DNA from: DASWOJ01 sp964242415
Lineage (GTDB): Bacteria > Pseudomonadota > Alphaproteobacteria > Acetobacterales > Acetobacteraceae
Direction of reading: 5' to 3'
DNA length: 64,000 bases
Assembly: GCA_964242415.1 (NCBI GenBank)
Contig: CAXTAT010000009.1
Location: forward strand, 102,674-166,673
In this document: positions 1-8,902 of the stretch, one piece after another
How the letters are laid out: each line of letters opens with the position of its first letter
How positions within the stretch are numbered: position 1 is the stretch's first letter
The notes under the pieces: generated by a model
Database searches by the model: none
What the model was told of the DNA's origin: nothing
The model's input: the letters and a program-made list of their open reading frames with translations, nothing else
Program-made: the position numbers and the translations under genes

Positions 1-1701
1 GACACTGACCGGGCGGACGACTCCCCCGTGCTGCTGCGCCTGCCGGACGGGCGGATGCTGGCCATCCCGCTGTCGCGCATCCAGCCGATCCTGGCACCGC
101 TGCTGGAGCTGTTCGCCGGCGGCCAGACGGAGGGCGGGGCGCTGCGGCTGTCGCGCTTCGCCTCCGCCGACCTGGCGCTGCTGGAGGCTGCGGGCGCGGT
201 GCAGTGGGCGGGCGGCGACGCCATCCGCAGCCTGGGCCGGCAGTTGCGCGACGCCGGCGGCATCCCGCACCAGCCGGTGCCGGAGGGCTTCCTGGCGACG
301 CTGCGGCCGTATCAGGCGCGGGGCGTGGACTGGATGGCCTTCCTGCGCACGGCCGGGCTGGGCGGCGTGCTGGCCGACGACATGGGTCTGGGCAAGACCG
401 TGCAGGCCCTGGCGCACCTCGCCGTGGAGCAGGCCGCCGGCCGCCTGGACCGCCCGGCGCTGGTGGTGTGCCCGACCAGCCTGGTGCCGAACTGGCGGGA
501 CGAGGCCGCGCGCTTCGCCCCCGGGCTGCGCGTGCTGGTGCTGCACGGCAAGGACCGCGCCGGGCAGTTCGACGCCATCCCGGGGCACGACCTGGTGATC
601 ACGACCTATCCCCTGCTGGCGCGCGACCACGCGGTGCTGACGGAGCAGGAATGGCACGTCGCGATCCTGGACGAGGCGCAGACGATCAAGAACCCGGAGG
701 CGACCACCTCCAAGCTGGCCCGCAGCCTGCACGCCCGGCAGCGGCTGTGCCTGTCCGGCACCCCGCTGGAGAACCACCTGGGGGAGCTATGGTCGCTGTT
801 CGACTTCCTGATGCCGGGCTTCCTCGGCAACCGGAAGCAGTTTGGCCAGCGGTTCCGCACGCCGATTGAGAAGGCCGGCAACGGGGAGCGGCAGGACATG
901 CTGGCGCGTCGCGTCGCCCCGTTCCTGCTGCGGCGCACCAAGGCCGAGGTCGCCGCCGACCTGCCGCCCAAGACCGACATCGCCGAGACCGTGGAGATGG
1001 GGGACGCCCAGCGCGCGATCTATGAGGGCGTGCGGCTGGCGATGCACGCCAAGGTGTCGGCCGCCATCGCCAGCCGCGGCCTGGCGCGCTCGGGCATCAT
1101 CGTGCTGGATGCCCTGTTGAAGCTGCGGCAGGCGTGCTGCGACCCGCGGCTGCTGAAGCTGGGCACGGCGAAGGCGGCGAAGGCCGGGTCGGCCAAGCTG
1201 GACCGGCTGATGGAGCTGCTGCCGTCGATGCTGGAGGACGGGCGGCGGGTGCTGCTGTTCAGCCAGTTCACCAGCATGCTGGCGCTGATCGAGGCGGAGC
1301 TGGCGAAGCGGGGGATGCCCTACGTGCTGCTGACCGGCGACACGCGGGAGCGGGCGACGCCGGTGCGGCAGTTCCAGTCCGGCGAGGTGCCGCTGTTCCT
1401 GATCAGCCTGAAGGCGGGCGGGACGGGGCTGAACCTGACGGCGGCGGACACCGTGATCCACTACGACCCCTGGTGGAACCCGGCGGTGGAGAACCAGGCG
1501 ACCGACCGCGCCCACCGCATCGGCCAGGACAAGCCGGTGTTCGTGCACCGGCTGGTCACCACAGGCACCATCGAGGCGAAGATGGAGGTGCTGAAGGCGC
1601 GCAAGCAGGCGCTGGTGGACGGTATCCTGGGCGCCGGGCCGGGGGCGACGCTCGGGGTGACGGAGGCGGAGCTGGAGGATCTGCTGGGGCCGGTGCGGTA
1701 G
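1..1701 (+). CDS. SNF2-family DEAD/DEAH-box helicase, 5' truncated by window edge
   Basis: The reading frame is already open at base 1, so the N-terminal part lies outside the window; bacterial members are usually 900-1100 residues and only about 566 are present. In order I see Walker A (DDMGLGKT), motif II as DEAQ (LDEAQTIKN), motif III (SGTPLENHLGELWSLFDF), then the C-terminal helicase lobe with KAGGTGLNLTAAD and the arginine finger in ATDRAHRIGQ. This is the SF2 Snf2/RapA-like ATPase pair of RecA folds that translocates on double-stranded DNA; the specific partner is unknown. A GTG at position 28 is only an internal codon. The gene is followed by about 100 bp before the convergent regulator. 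Confidence 0.93.
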   Translation, partial: DTDRADDSPVLLRLPDGRMLAIPLSRIQPILAPLLELFAGGQTEGGALRLSRFASADLALLEAAGAVQWAGGDAIRSLGRQLRDAGGIPHQPVPEGFLATLRPYQARGVDWMAFLRTAGLGGVLADDMGLGKTVQALAHLAVEQAAGRLDRPALVVCPTSLVPNWRDEAARFAPGLRVLVLHGKDRAGQFDAIPGHDLVITTYPLLARDHAVLTEQEWHVAILDEAQTIKNPEATTSKLARSLHARQRLCLSGTPLENHLGELWSLFDFLMPGFLGNRKQFGQRFRTPIEKAGNGERQDMLARRVAPFLLRRTKAEVAADLPPKTDIAETVEMGDAQRAIYEGVRLAMHAKVSAAIASRGLARSGIIVLDALLKLRQACCDPRLLKLGTAKAAKAGSAKLDRLMELLPSMLEDGRRVLLFSQFTSMLALIEAELAKRGMPYVLLTGDTRERATPVRQFQSGEVPLFLISLKAGGTGLNLTAADTVIHYDPWWNPAVENQATDRAHRIGQDKPVFVHRLVTTGTIEAKMEVLKARKQALVDGILGAGPGATLGVTEAELEDLLGPVR

Positions 1702-1799
1702 GGCGCCCAGAATGCGCCTGGCGATCCGGTTGACCTGGAGGCGGGCGGAGCATCGCGGTGCCGGCCATGGCCAGGCGTTCGGTGGTGCGTTGCAGCCGG

Positions 1800-2564
1800 T
1801 TATTGGCTGGCGTAGCGGCCAGGCGCACCCGCATGCGTCAGCGGCATCGGGTGGCCCGAGGATTCCACGACGTGCACGTTGTTGCCGAGCGCCCACACCG
1901 CGGCCTGGGTCCGGTTGGTGGCGCGCACCTTTCGCAGCAGGCCCTTGATGTGCGCCTTCACCGTGGTCTCGGTGATCTGCATCTCCCGGGCGATCACCTT
2001 GTTCGACGCTCCGTCCACCAGCCAGCGCAAGACTTGCGCCTCACGCTGGGACAGGACCACCTCGCGCTCGCGCGGCCGTCTTGACGACGCCGGCCCGTGG
2101 GTCGCCATGCCAGGGAATGCGGTCGGCTCCGCCTTGGACCTTGGCGGCGTTTCGGACGCCGAGCAGAAGGAGAGCCGCGGAAAGAGCTGCTGGCCCAGCA
2201 TGACAAGGTCGAGCGAGCGTTGCAGGACGTCGCCCGAGACGTCCTGGGACAGGACCGCGTCAACGCCCAGCGACGCCAGGCGACGGACCAGGCCGACATC
2301 TGCGAGGTCGGCGAGCACGACGAAGCGGCTGCGGTGCGATCCCGTGCACTGCCGGCGGACCCAGGCCCGCTCGGCCTCGGTGTCCAGGCTGGCGCCGGGG
2401 CCGCACAGCACCAGATCCGGCAGCGCCCTGCTGGCAGGTCCGAGGTAGGCTGCGGCGTCCTGTGCCTCCTCCACGACGGTGTAGGATGAGCCGAGCAGCA
2501 GGTGCTTCAGGCCGCTGGAGCGCAGCCGGACCGGTTCGATAAGCAGAAGGTCGGTGCAGCCCAT
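1800..2564 (-). CDS. LuxR/NarL-type transcriptional regulator with degenerate receiver domain
   Basis: This 254-residue protein has an N-terminal receiver-like domain (about 1-125) and a C-terminal LuxR-type HTH (about 165-225; LSQREAQVLRWL, then ITETTVKAHIKGLLRKV). The HTH is well conserved. The receiver domain lacks the expected phosphorylation chemistry: the acidic pair near the start reads LLIEPV, and the segment that normally carries the phospho-aspartate reads PDLVLCGPG. It is therefore probably not controlled by phosphotransfer. No histidine kinase is adjacent. Divergence from the PAP2 gene and nearness to the exopolysaccharide operon suggest, but do not prove, that it regulates the polysaccharide genes. 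Confidence 0.88.
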   Translation of the reverse strand: MGCTDLLLIEPVRLRSSGLKHLLLGSSYTVVEEAQDAAAYLGPASRALPDLVLCGPGASLDTEAERAWVRRQCTGSHRSRFVVLADLADVGLVRRLASLGVDAVLSQDVSGDVLQRSLDLVMLGQQLFPRLSFCSASETPPRSKAEPTAFPGMATHGPASSRRPREREVVLSQREAQVLRWLVDGASNKVIAREMQITETTVKAHIKGLLRKVRATNRTQAAVWALGNNVHVVESSGHPMPLTHAGAPGRYASQ

Positions 2565-2986
2565 GCGTGTTTACTCACCAGTGTTGCTTCTAGCTGACGC
2601 GCCCCCCGTGAACCCCAAGTTCGACTTGCGCGCTTGGGCGGTCGGTCGGTCTCAATTTTTCAGGCGAGATCGATTTATGGTCCTTGCGGCCCCGGGTACG
2701 GGCGACACAACTTATGGTAAGTGTTCAGCAAGCTGTAGCAAATGTTATATTTGTTCGACAGCCTCGTTGTAGCCGATGAGGACGAAGGCATTACCACTTT
2801 TTCGCAATGATCACGAAATCGTGATTGAGTGACCCCTGGAGAGCTTATGCGACTCGGCGGGTCGTTTCGGAGTGTTGCGCGCTTCCCGGGCAGCCCCCGG
2901 CCGCAGCGGTGTCGCGGCCGGGGCGACCTGGCGGTGCCGGCCTGTTGTGATCGACCCCCTGGGCTGGCCCGTGCTATGCGGCCCCC
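2565..2986. promoter_or_regulatory. AT-rich intergenic control region with a perfect palindrome
   Basis: There is no convincing gene here. Positions about 2580-2830 are much less GC-rich than the surroundings and lie between the divergent regulator and PAP2 genes. A perfect inverted repeat, ATCACGA-AA-TCGTGAT, sits at 2810-2825, a plausible dimer binding site. No clear sigma-70 promoter pair was recognised. The site may serve the LuxR-type regulator or another factor; that assignment is inference. Confidence 0.4.
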
Positions 2987-3604
2987 GTGCATCCTGCCGC
3001 CTTGAGGTTCGTGACCGACTGCGCAGACCAGGCGGTGATCTTGCCGATGGTCGCCGCCGTCGCCGTCGTCCTGCTGGCGCAACGGCGATGGCAGGTCGCA
3101 GTCACCTGGCTGCTGGCGATCTCCGGCGTGCTCGGAACCCTGCTGCTGCTCAAGACGGTGGGCTATGCCTGCGGATGGCTGCTGCCTGCCCTCGGCCCTG
3201 GCCGGCTCGACCTGCATAGCCCGAGCGGCCATGTCGCATCCGGCGCCGTCGTGTGCAGCGGGATCGTCATGCTGCAGGGCCGGCGTCCGTGGCACGATGC
3301 CGCCTTGGCGGCGCTGGCCGTCGCGCTGGCTGCGGCTGTGATCATCGGCGCCACCCGGGTGCTGCTCGGCGCGCACTCGCTCGCCGAGGTGGTCGTCGCC
3401 ACGGGCATCGGCGGCATCGGCGCCGCGGCATTCGGGTGGGCGGGCGGGCGGCGCCTGGTCGGCAAGTCAGGCCTGCCGGCCGCCGCTGCCGCGGCCATGG
3501 TCCTGGTGGCGTTCCACGGCCGTCACTTGCCAGCCGAGGCCGTCATACAAAGCGCGGCGGCGGACCTGCTGCGGCATTGGATCACCGCCTGCCGGCCGAA
3601 CTAG
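2987..3604 (+). CDS. PAP2-superfamily membrane phosphatase
   Basis: This 205-residue, very hydrophobic protein has about five or six membrane segments. It carries the PAP2 motifs SPSGHVASG (catalytic His loop) and GATRVLLGAHSLAEV, matching SR-x5-H-x3-D with Glu in the last place. The first classical motif (K-x6-RP) is not evident. Family members dephosphorylate lipid phosphates or pyrophosphates such as undecaprenyl-PP. Being next to an exopolysaccharide operon, recycling of the polyprenyl carrier is a reasonable guess. The GTG start at 2987 is the only good candidate in frame; the ribosome-binding site is weak. Confidence 0.8.
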   Translation: MHPAALRFVTDCADQAVILPMVAAVAVVLLAQRRWQVAVTWLLAISGVLGTLLLLKTVGYACGWLLPALGPGRLDLHSPSGHVASGAVVCSGIVMLQGRRPWHDAALAALAVALAAAVIIGATRVLLGAHSLAEVVVATGIGGIGAAAFGWAGGRRLVGKSGLPAAAAAAMVLVAFHGRHLPAEAVIQSAAADLLRHWITACRPN

Positions 3605-3618
3605 GCGGCAGCGGCGAT

Positions 3619-3641
3619 GCCATGGCCCGGGGCGCCATGGC
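3619..3641. terminator. Inverted repeat after PAP2 gene, possible terminator hairpin
   Basis: An 8-bp perfect inverted repeat, GCCATGGC at both 3619-3626 and 3634-3641, is separated by 7 nt and begins 14 nt after the PAP2 stop. It would form a strong GC-rich hairpin but has no T-tract, so intrinsic termination is uncertain. The site itself is self-palindromic (NcoI-like), which could also make this a chance occurrence. Confidence 0.35.
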
Positions 3642-3782
3642 GGGGGTGAAGGGGCAGCCCGCAATCCATGGTGTTCCCCGACCTCCGTTCGGCTAGGAGC
3701 CGAGCGCGGTCATCACATTTCCGTGTGAATCATGTCTCTTTAGAGCTACTCGAAAGGTTGTTGGAGTTTCCGCACGGCCCTT

Positions 3783-3829
3783 ATTAATGTCGCATTAATG
3801 AGTGGTTGCGGCCAATTTAATGCTATACT
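3783..3829 (+). promoter_or_regulatory. Candidate exopolysaccharide operon promoter: palindrome plus extended -10
   Basis: A perfect inverted repeat, ATTAATG-TCG-CATTAAT, occupies 3783-3799 in an AT-rich island. Twenty-four bases downstream, TGCTATACT (3821-3829) matches an extended -10 element (TGnTATAAT-like). No good -35 exists at the right spacing, which fits an activator-dependent or extended -10 promoter. It would give a leader of about 65 nt before the first gene of the polysaccharide operon at 3902. The regulator is unknown; the LuxR-type protein at 1800-2564 is the nearest candidate. Confidence 0.42.
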
Positions 3830-3901
3830 GCCTGGCCGTCCCCAGTCGTCTGCGAGCGTTCCGCGGGGGTTTCCCCCGCCGAGCGATGAAAGGAATCGGG
3901 C

Positions 3902-4957
3902 GTGAAGGTCGCACTGCTAACCACTCACCGAGACATCTGCCCGGACCTGTGGTCAAGCCTGAGCCGGTGCCCGGACATCGCGGACACCCGCGTCATACGG
4001 TCCGGACTCGGCTCGCTGGTGCGCCTGCTGTCGTACGGCCCCGACCTGATCGTCTGCGGCGGCTTCGGGCCGGCCGCCTTGCAGGCGTCGATGTACCGTT
4101 CGTTCTCGCCGCGGTCGCGCCTGCTGCTGTGCGCGGCGGATGCCCCGCGGCGGGTCGGCCCGCGTGAGCGCGCCATTCTGGACTGGGCCGACGCCGTGCT
4201 GGCCGTAGGGCACGCGGCCGCCCACGCCATCGAGCAGTTGTCCGCTCCGATCGGCCGGGTCTTCACCGTCGCGATGCCGTTCGAGGTGGAGCCGTTCCTC
4301 GGGTGCGAGCCGGCCCGGCAGGCGCCAGCCGCACACCGCCTGGTGCACGCAGGCGACCTGTCGCCGCAGTCGGGCGCCGCCGACCTGCTGGCCTGCGTGG
4401 CGGCGTGCGCCGAGCAGCAGCCAGGCCGGCCCATAGAGGTCTGGTGGGCTGGCGAGGGTGACTTGGCTGGCGTGCTCGCCGCGCAGCCGCTCCCCTGCAA
4501 CGTGTCGCAGCGGTTCCTTGGCCGCCTGGATGCGGCCGGGCTGGCCGGCGCCTTCGGGCAGTGCGGCCTGCTGGTGGTCCCGTCGTGCGCAGACGACGGG
4601 TCATGCATGGTCGATGGGCGACCGCTGATCTCCTGCGGCATGGCGGCGGGCCTGCCGGTGCTGGGCAGCCAGCGCAGCCGCGCCGTCCGGCAGCTCGTGC
4701 GCGAGGGCGTCACCGGCTGGCTGTTCGACCCCGTGCGGCCGGCCGACATGATGCGGGCCATCAACCGTGCCCTGGATACCCCGGCCGGGCAGCTCGACGC
4801 CATGCGCGGCAGCGCGCGGGCGCTGGTCCGCCCCTTGGCCGCCCAGGAGTTCACCGACCAGCTCGGCCGGATCATCGCGGCGACCATGCCCGAGCCGGTC
4901 CGGACGCCTCCAGCCCGGCGCGGGCTGTCCGTGCAGCGCGCCGCGGCGGCACGGTGA
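3902..4957 (+). CDS. Glycosyltransferase (GT4-like), first gene of exopolysaccharide operon
   Basis: This 351-residue protein has a GT-B-like layout: an N-terminal domain of modest conservation, a mid-protein VHAGDLSPQSGAADLL segment that resembles the nucleotide-sugar domain start, and a C-terminal half with VVPSCADDG, then GLPVLGSQRSRAVRQLV and EGVTGWLF, typical of GT4 enzymes. The usual E-x7-E is not clean, so donor specificity cannot be read. It starts with GTG after an AAAGGA ribosome-binding site and ends 6 nt before the priming transferase. The role is presumably sugar addition to the lipid-linked repeat unit in the cytoplasm. Confidence 0.75.
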   Translation: MKVALLTTHRDICPDLWSSLSRCPDIADTRVIRSGLGSLVRLLSYGPDLIVCGGFGPAALQASMYRSFSPRSRLLLCAADAPRRVGPRERAILDWADAVLAVGHAAAHAIEQLSAPIGRVFTVAMPFEVEPFLGCEPARQAPAAHRLVHAGDLSPQSGAADLLACVAACAEQQPGRPIEVWWAGEGDLAGVLAAQPLPCNVSQRFLGRLDAAGLAGAFGQCGLLVVPSCADDGSCMVDGRPLISCGMAAGLPVLGSQRSRAVRQLVREGVTGWLFDPVRPADMMRAINRALDTPAGQLDAMRGSARALVRPLAAQEFTDQLGRIIAATMPEPVRTPPARRGLSVQRAAAAR

Positions 4958-4963
4958 CCGGCG

Positions 4964-6403
4964 GTGCATAAGGCGGCCCATCCCCCTGCGAGCTGCACCT
5001 GGATCGAGGCGCAGGCCGGCGCGCGAGCGTTCTCCGCCGGCAGCAGCCCGGTGAAGCTGCTGGGCGGCGCCATGGCGGCCAGCGACGTGGCGGTCGTGCT
5101 GCTGGCGTCGGTGACCGCCTACTTGCTCCGCCACGGCATGGCGCTGCCGCCGGAGGTCGCGGCGATCACCCTGCTCGCGGCGGTGCTGACGGTGAACTCG
5201 ATGGGGCTGGCCGGCTGCTACACGCGGCATGTCACGGCGCCGCTGGTGGTGCAGATCGGGCGGGCCGTGCAGGGGTGGTCGCTGATCTTCGTGATCCTGC
5301 TGGTCGTCGCCTACTTGGCGAAGCGGTCGGACGACTTCTCCCGGGCCTGGGCGATCGGCTGGTATGTCACGGTGCTGCTCGGGATCGCGCTGGTCCGGGT
5401 CGGCGCGGCGGCCAAGGTCAAGGTCTGGCGGCGGCGTGGCAAGCTGGCGCGAACCGTGGCGGTGGTGGACCTCACGGGCGCCGGCAATGATCTGGCCCGC
5501 CGGCTGCTGCAGGGCAGCATGGGCGAGGTCCGCCTGGTCGGCGTGTTCGCCATGCAGGCGGTGCCGGGGGGGCGGAGCGGGATCGCCGACCTGCTGGCGC
5601 TGGCGCGGCTGTTCCGCATCGACGAGGTGATCATCGCCGCCTCCGGGGCGGCGGATGGCGTGGTTGACAGCGTCGTCCGCACGATCGGCACGATCCCGAC
5701 CCATGTCCGGCTGTGCCTGGACATGCCGCGCATGGCGATGACGCCGCTGGAGGCCGGGCTGCTGTACGGGGAGCCGGTGGTGACCGTCTATCAGCGGCCA
5801 CTGATGGGCTGGCACCGCGTGGCCAAGCGCACCGAGGACCTGGTGCTGACGAGCATTGCGCTGATCCTGCTGGCGCCGCTGATGACCCTGGTGGCGGTGG
5901 CGGTGAAGCTGGACAGCCCGGGTCCGGTGCTGTTCCGCCAGGCTCGGCTGGGCTTCAACAACAATGTCATCACCGTCTACAAGTTCCGCACGATGCGGCA
6001 CCGGCCGGCGGGCGAGGCCGACGTGCAGCAGGCGCGGCGCGACGACCCGCGCTTCACCCGCATCGGCCGTTTCCTGCGCAAGACCAGCATCGACGAGCTG
6101 CCGCAGCTGTTCAACGTGCTGCAGGACGGGATGTCGCTGGTCGGGCCGCGTCCGCATGCGCTGGCGCACAACGACCAGTATGCGCCGCTGATCGACGGCT
6201 ACCTGGGCCGCCACCGGGTGCAGCCGGGGATCACCGGCTGGGCGCAGGTGAACGGCTTCCGGGGGGAGACCGATACGCTGGACAAGATGCAGCGCCGGGT
6301 CGAGCACGACCTGGCGTACATCGACGGCTGGTCGCTGTTCTTCGATTTGCGGATAATTTTCCTAACAGTCCTCACCTCATTTTCGCAACGGAACGCATAT
6401 TGA
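4964..6403 (+). CDS. Undecaprenyl-phosphate sugar-1-phosphate transferase (exopolysaccharide priming enzyme)
   Basis: This 479-residue protein belongs to the polyprenyl glycosylphosphotransferase family (WcaJ/GumD type). It has four or five N-terminal membrane segments, a cytoplasmic CoA-binding-like region (about 165-270), then the catalytic bacterial sugar transferase domain. Visible motifs are SPGPVLFRQARLGFNN, VYKFRTM, SIDELPQLFNVLQ, SLVGPRPHALAHN, and the final PGITGWAQVNGFRGET. It transfers a sugar phosphate (often glucose-1-P) to undecaprenyl phosphate and so starts each repeat unit. The GTG start at 4964 lies 6 nt after the preceding stop. The sugar is not readable from sequence. Confidence 0.92.
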   Translation: MHKAAHPPASCTWIEAQAGARAFSAGSSPVKLLGGAMAASDVAVVLLASVTAYLLRHGMALPPEVAAITLLAAVLTVNSMGLAGCYTRHVTAPLVVQIGRAVQGWSLIFVILLVVAYLAKRSDDFSRAWAIGWYVTVLLGIALVRVGAAAKVKVWRRRGKLARTVAVVDLTGAGNDLARRLLQGSMGEVRLVGVFAMQAVPGGRSGIADLLALARLFRIDEVIIAASGAADGVVDSVVRTIGTIPTHVRLCLDMPRMAMTPLEAGLLYGEPVVTVYQRPLMGWHRVAKRTEDLVLTSIALILLAPLMTLVAVAVKLDSPGPVLFRQARLGFNNNVITVYKFRTMRHRPAGEADVQQARRDDPRFTRIGRFLRKTSIDELPQLFNVLQDGMSLVGPRPHALAHNDQYAPLIDGYLGRHRVQPGITGWAQVNGFRGETDTLDKMQRRVEHDLAYIDGWSLFFDLRIIFLTVLTSFSQRNAY

Positions 6404-6455
6404 TGGCTGCTTATGTCCTGCTGCCGGTTCGACGCTCCAACACGGGGATCGCGTC

Positions 6456-7694
6456 ATGAGGATCGCGCTGGTGTGCGACACCATGTCCGCCTATGGCGGC
6501 GCGGAGCGGGTGATCGAGCAGATCCTCAGCCTGTATCCGACGGCGGACGTGTTCACGGTGCTGGACGCGGTGCCGGAGGGCCAGCGCGGCTTCCTGGGCG
6601 GCCGGGAGCTGCGGTCAACCTTCCTGCAGAAGCTGCCGCGCGTGCCGAAGTACTACCGCAAGCTGCTGCACCTGTGGCCGCTCGCGGTGGAGCAGCTTGA
6701 CGTCATGGCGTACGACCTGGTGATCTCGACGCACCACAGCGTCGCGTATGGCGTGCTGACGCGGCCGGGGCAGGTGCACGTGTCGTACGTGTTCTCCCCG
6801 GCCCGCTACGCCTGGGACCTGCAGCACGAGTACCTGCGCGAGGCCGGCCTGGACCGCGGCCCGATGAGCATGGTCGCCCGCCATACGCTGCATAAGATGC
6901 GGCTGTGGGACTACGCCGCCGCGCAGCGCCCCGATGCCGTCGCGGCCTGCTCGCGCTTCGTGTCCGAGCGCATGTGGCGCGTGCACCGCCGCCAGGCCGA
7001 GGTCATCTACCCGCCGGTCCCGGCGGCAGTGCAGCCGGTGGGGGTGGTGCAGGGCGACTACTACATCTCGGTCGGCCGGCTGGTGCCGTACAAGCGGATC
7101 GAGCTGCTGGCGCGCGCCTTCTCGGCAATGCCGAACCGCCGCCTGAAGATCGTCGGCGCCGGCCCCGACACCAAGAAGGTCGCGGCGTCCTGCGGGCCGA
7201 ACGTCGAGATGCTGGGCTTCCGCTCGAACGAGGAGGTGCGCAGCCTGCTGGCCGGGGCGCGCGCGTTCATGTTCGCGGGGGTCGAGGATTTCGGCATCAC
7301 CGCGGTGGAGGCGCAGGCGCTCGGCACCCCGGTGATCGCGCTGGACGACGGCGGGCTGCGGGAGACCGTGGTCGGCGCGCCGGCCGGCGACGCGACCGGG
7401 CTGTTCTTCGCCGAGCAGTCCACGCAGTCGATCATCGATGCCGTCGAGCGGTTCGAGCGGGTGCCCGGCGGCTTCACCGGCGCGGCCTGCATCGCCAACG
7501 CCGACTGCTTCTCCGAGCAGGCGTTCCGCACCGGGTTCCGCGCCTTCGTGGACCGTGCCATGAACGCGCAACGCGTCTCCCCGGCGCTGACGGAACGGCC
7601 GCGGTTTCCGGCCAGCCTGGCGCATGAGGCAGAGGTCGCCGGCATGCTGGCCCCGGCCGGGTTCGCGCGGCAGCCGGGCAGCATCCTGTCGTGA
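6456..7694 (+). CDS. Glycosyltransferase family 4, exopolysaccharide operon
   Basis: This 412-residue GT-B protein opens with MRIALVCDTMSAYGGAERVI, the classic GT4 N-terminus with its glycine-rich acceptor loop. STHHSVAYGVLT and YVFSPARYAWDLQHEYLR follow, characteristic of the GumI/WbaZ-like mannosyltransferase subgroup. The donor domain has YYISVGRLVPYKRIELLARAF and the catalytic E-x7-E in EDFGITAVEAQALGTPV. It probably adds a mannose-type sugar to the lipid-linked oligosaccharide, though specificity is inference. Its 3' end overlaps the acyltransferase start by 4 nt, indicating translational coupling. Confidence 0.88.
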   Translation: MRIALVCDTMSAYGGAERVIEQILSLYPTADVFTVLDAVPEGQRGFLGGRELRSTFLQKLPRVPKYYRKLLHLWPLAVEQLDVMAYDLVISTHHSVAYGVLTRPGQVHVSYVFSPARYAWDLQHEYLREAGLDRGPMSMVARHTLHKMRLWDYAAAQRPDAVAACSRFVSERMWRVHRRQAEVIYPPVPAAVQPVGVVQGDYYISVGRLVPYKRIELLARAFSAMPNRRLKIVGAGPDTKKVAASCGPNVEMLGFRSNEEVRSLLAGARAFMFAGVEDFGITAVEAQALGTPVIALDDGGLRETVVGAPAGDATGLFFAEQSTQSIIDAVERFERVPGGFTGAACIANADCFSEQAFRTGFRAFVDRAMNAQRVSPALTERPRFPASLAHEAEVAGMLAPAGFARQPGSILS

Positions 7695-8902
7695 GCCAGG
7701 CGATGGCGAAGGCAGCCGCGGCGCCTGGCGCGGAGCGGCATTGGAACAGCCTGGACGCGCTGCGGGGCATTGCGGCCCTGCTGGTGGTGACGTTCCACTG
7801 CGCCCAGGTGTCCATCGGCTTCGCGGCGCGGGGCAACCCGTTCAGCCTCGCGAGCTGGTGGGACCCGTGGGCGTGGCTTAAGTTCACGCCGCTGCGCCTG
7901 CTGGTCAGCAGCGGGCCGCCAGCGGTGGTGCTGTTCTTCGCCCTGAGCGGGTTCGTGCTCAGCCTGCCGTTCCTGCGGGCGCGGCGGCAACCCGGCTATG
8001 CCGAGTTCGCGGTCAAGCGCATCTGCCGCATCTATCCGCCGTTCGCCTTCGCCATCCTGGTTTCGGCCGCGCTGTACGCGCTGGTGCAGCCGGCGCCGAT
8101 CCCGGCGTTGAGCGCGTGGTTCAACGAGGTCCTGTGGACCCGTCCGCTGTCGGCTGACTACGTGTTCCGCAACCTGGCGATGACCGGGCTGCACGGCGAC
8201 ATGACGCTGGACACGGTGATGTGGAGCCTGGTGCACGAGCTGCGCATCTCGCTGATCTTCCCGGTCCTGTTCGTGCTGACCCGGCGCTGGCCGGCTGCAA
8301 CCTTTGCGGCAACCCTGCTGGCTGGGCTGGCCTGCACGGCGGCCCTCGCCGGCACGGAGGCGGGTAGCCTGGCGACGTCGCTGATCGATACCGGGCGGTT
8401 CGTCGTGCTGTTCGTCGTCGGCATCCTGATCGCCGGGCACCTGGACGCGATCCGTGCCGCGGTGGCCCGCCTGCCGTCCCGGGCCGCCCCGGCGCTCTCG
8501 CTGTTGGGGATCGGCCTGCTGATGGCGCCTGGCCCGACCGTCTTTGCCTACTACAACTTCGTCTGGGGCCTGGGCGCGGCGCTCCTGCTCGTGCTGGTCG
8601 TGGGATGCCCGCGCGCCGACCGGATGCTGTCCGCGGCGCCCCTGGTGTGGCTGGGCAAGGTTTCGTACAGCCTTTACCTGATCCATGTCCCCCTGCTGAT
8701 CGCCGCCGTCCACCTCACCTACGGCCGGCTGCCGCTCGGGTTTACCATCGCAGCCGTCATCCCCGCGTCGCTTCTTTGCGCCGAGCTGATGCACCGCTTC
8801 GTCGAGCTGCCGTCCATCCGCCTGGGGCGCGTCCTCTCGCGGATGCGCTGGCCTGCCCTGCCGCTTACGACGATGCGGGCCGCTTGGAAGGGCCGGTCAT
8901 GA
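7691..8902 (+). CDS. Acyltransferase family 3 (polysaccharide O-acyltransferase)
   Basis: This 403-residue integral membrane protein has about ten hydrophobic segments. The family hallmark NSLDALRGIAALLVVTFHC near residue 17 contains the essential His, and RRQPGYAEFAVKRICRIYP contains the conserved arginine block. The C-terminus has GKVSYSLYLIHVPLL, also typical. Such enzymes move acyl groups across the membrane onto polysaccharides, in Xanthomonas GumF/GumG for example. Start (GTG) and preceding stop overlap, and the next gene overlaps its own stop, so it is embedded in the operon. It is probably responsible for O-acetylation of the exopolysaccharide. Confidence 0.9.
   Translation: MSQAMAKAAAAPGAERHWNSLDALRGIAALLVVTFHCAQVSIGFAARGNPFSLASWWDPWAWLKFTPLRLLVSSGPPAVVLFFALSGFVLSLPFLRARRQPGYAEFAVKRICRIYPPFAFAILVSAALYALVQPAPIPALSAWFNEVLWTRPLSADYVFRNLAMTGLHGDMTLDTVMWSLVHELRISLIFPVLFVLTRRWPAATFAATLLAGLACTAALAGTEAGSLATSLIDTGRFVVLFVVGILIAGHLDAIRAAVARLPSRAAPALSLLGIGLLMAPGPTVFAYYNFVWGLGAALLLVLVVGCPRADRMLSAAPLVWLGKVSYSLYLIHVPLLIAAVHLTYGRLPLGFTIAAVIPASLLCAELMHRFVELPSIRLGRVLSRMRWPALPLTTMRAAWKGRS

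Noticed and set aside
4601..6307. Long minus-strand frame opposite the first glycosyltransferase and priming transferase genes
   Set aside because: It is Arg/His/Gln/Pro-rich without domains and lies antisense to strongly recognisable genes; typical of high-GC DNA.
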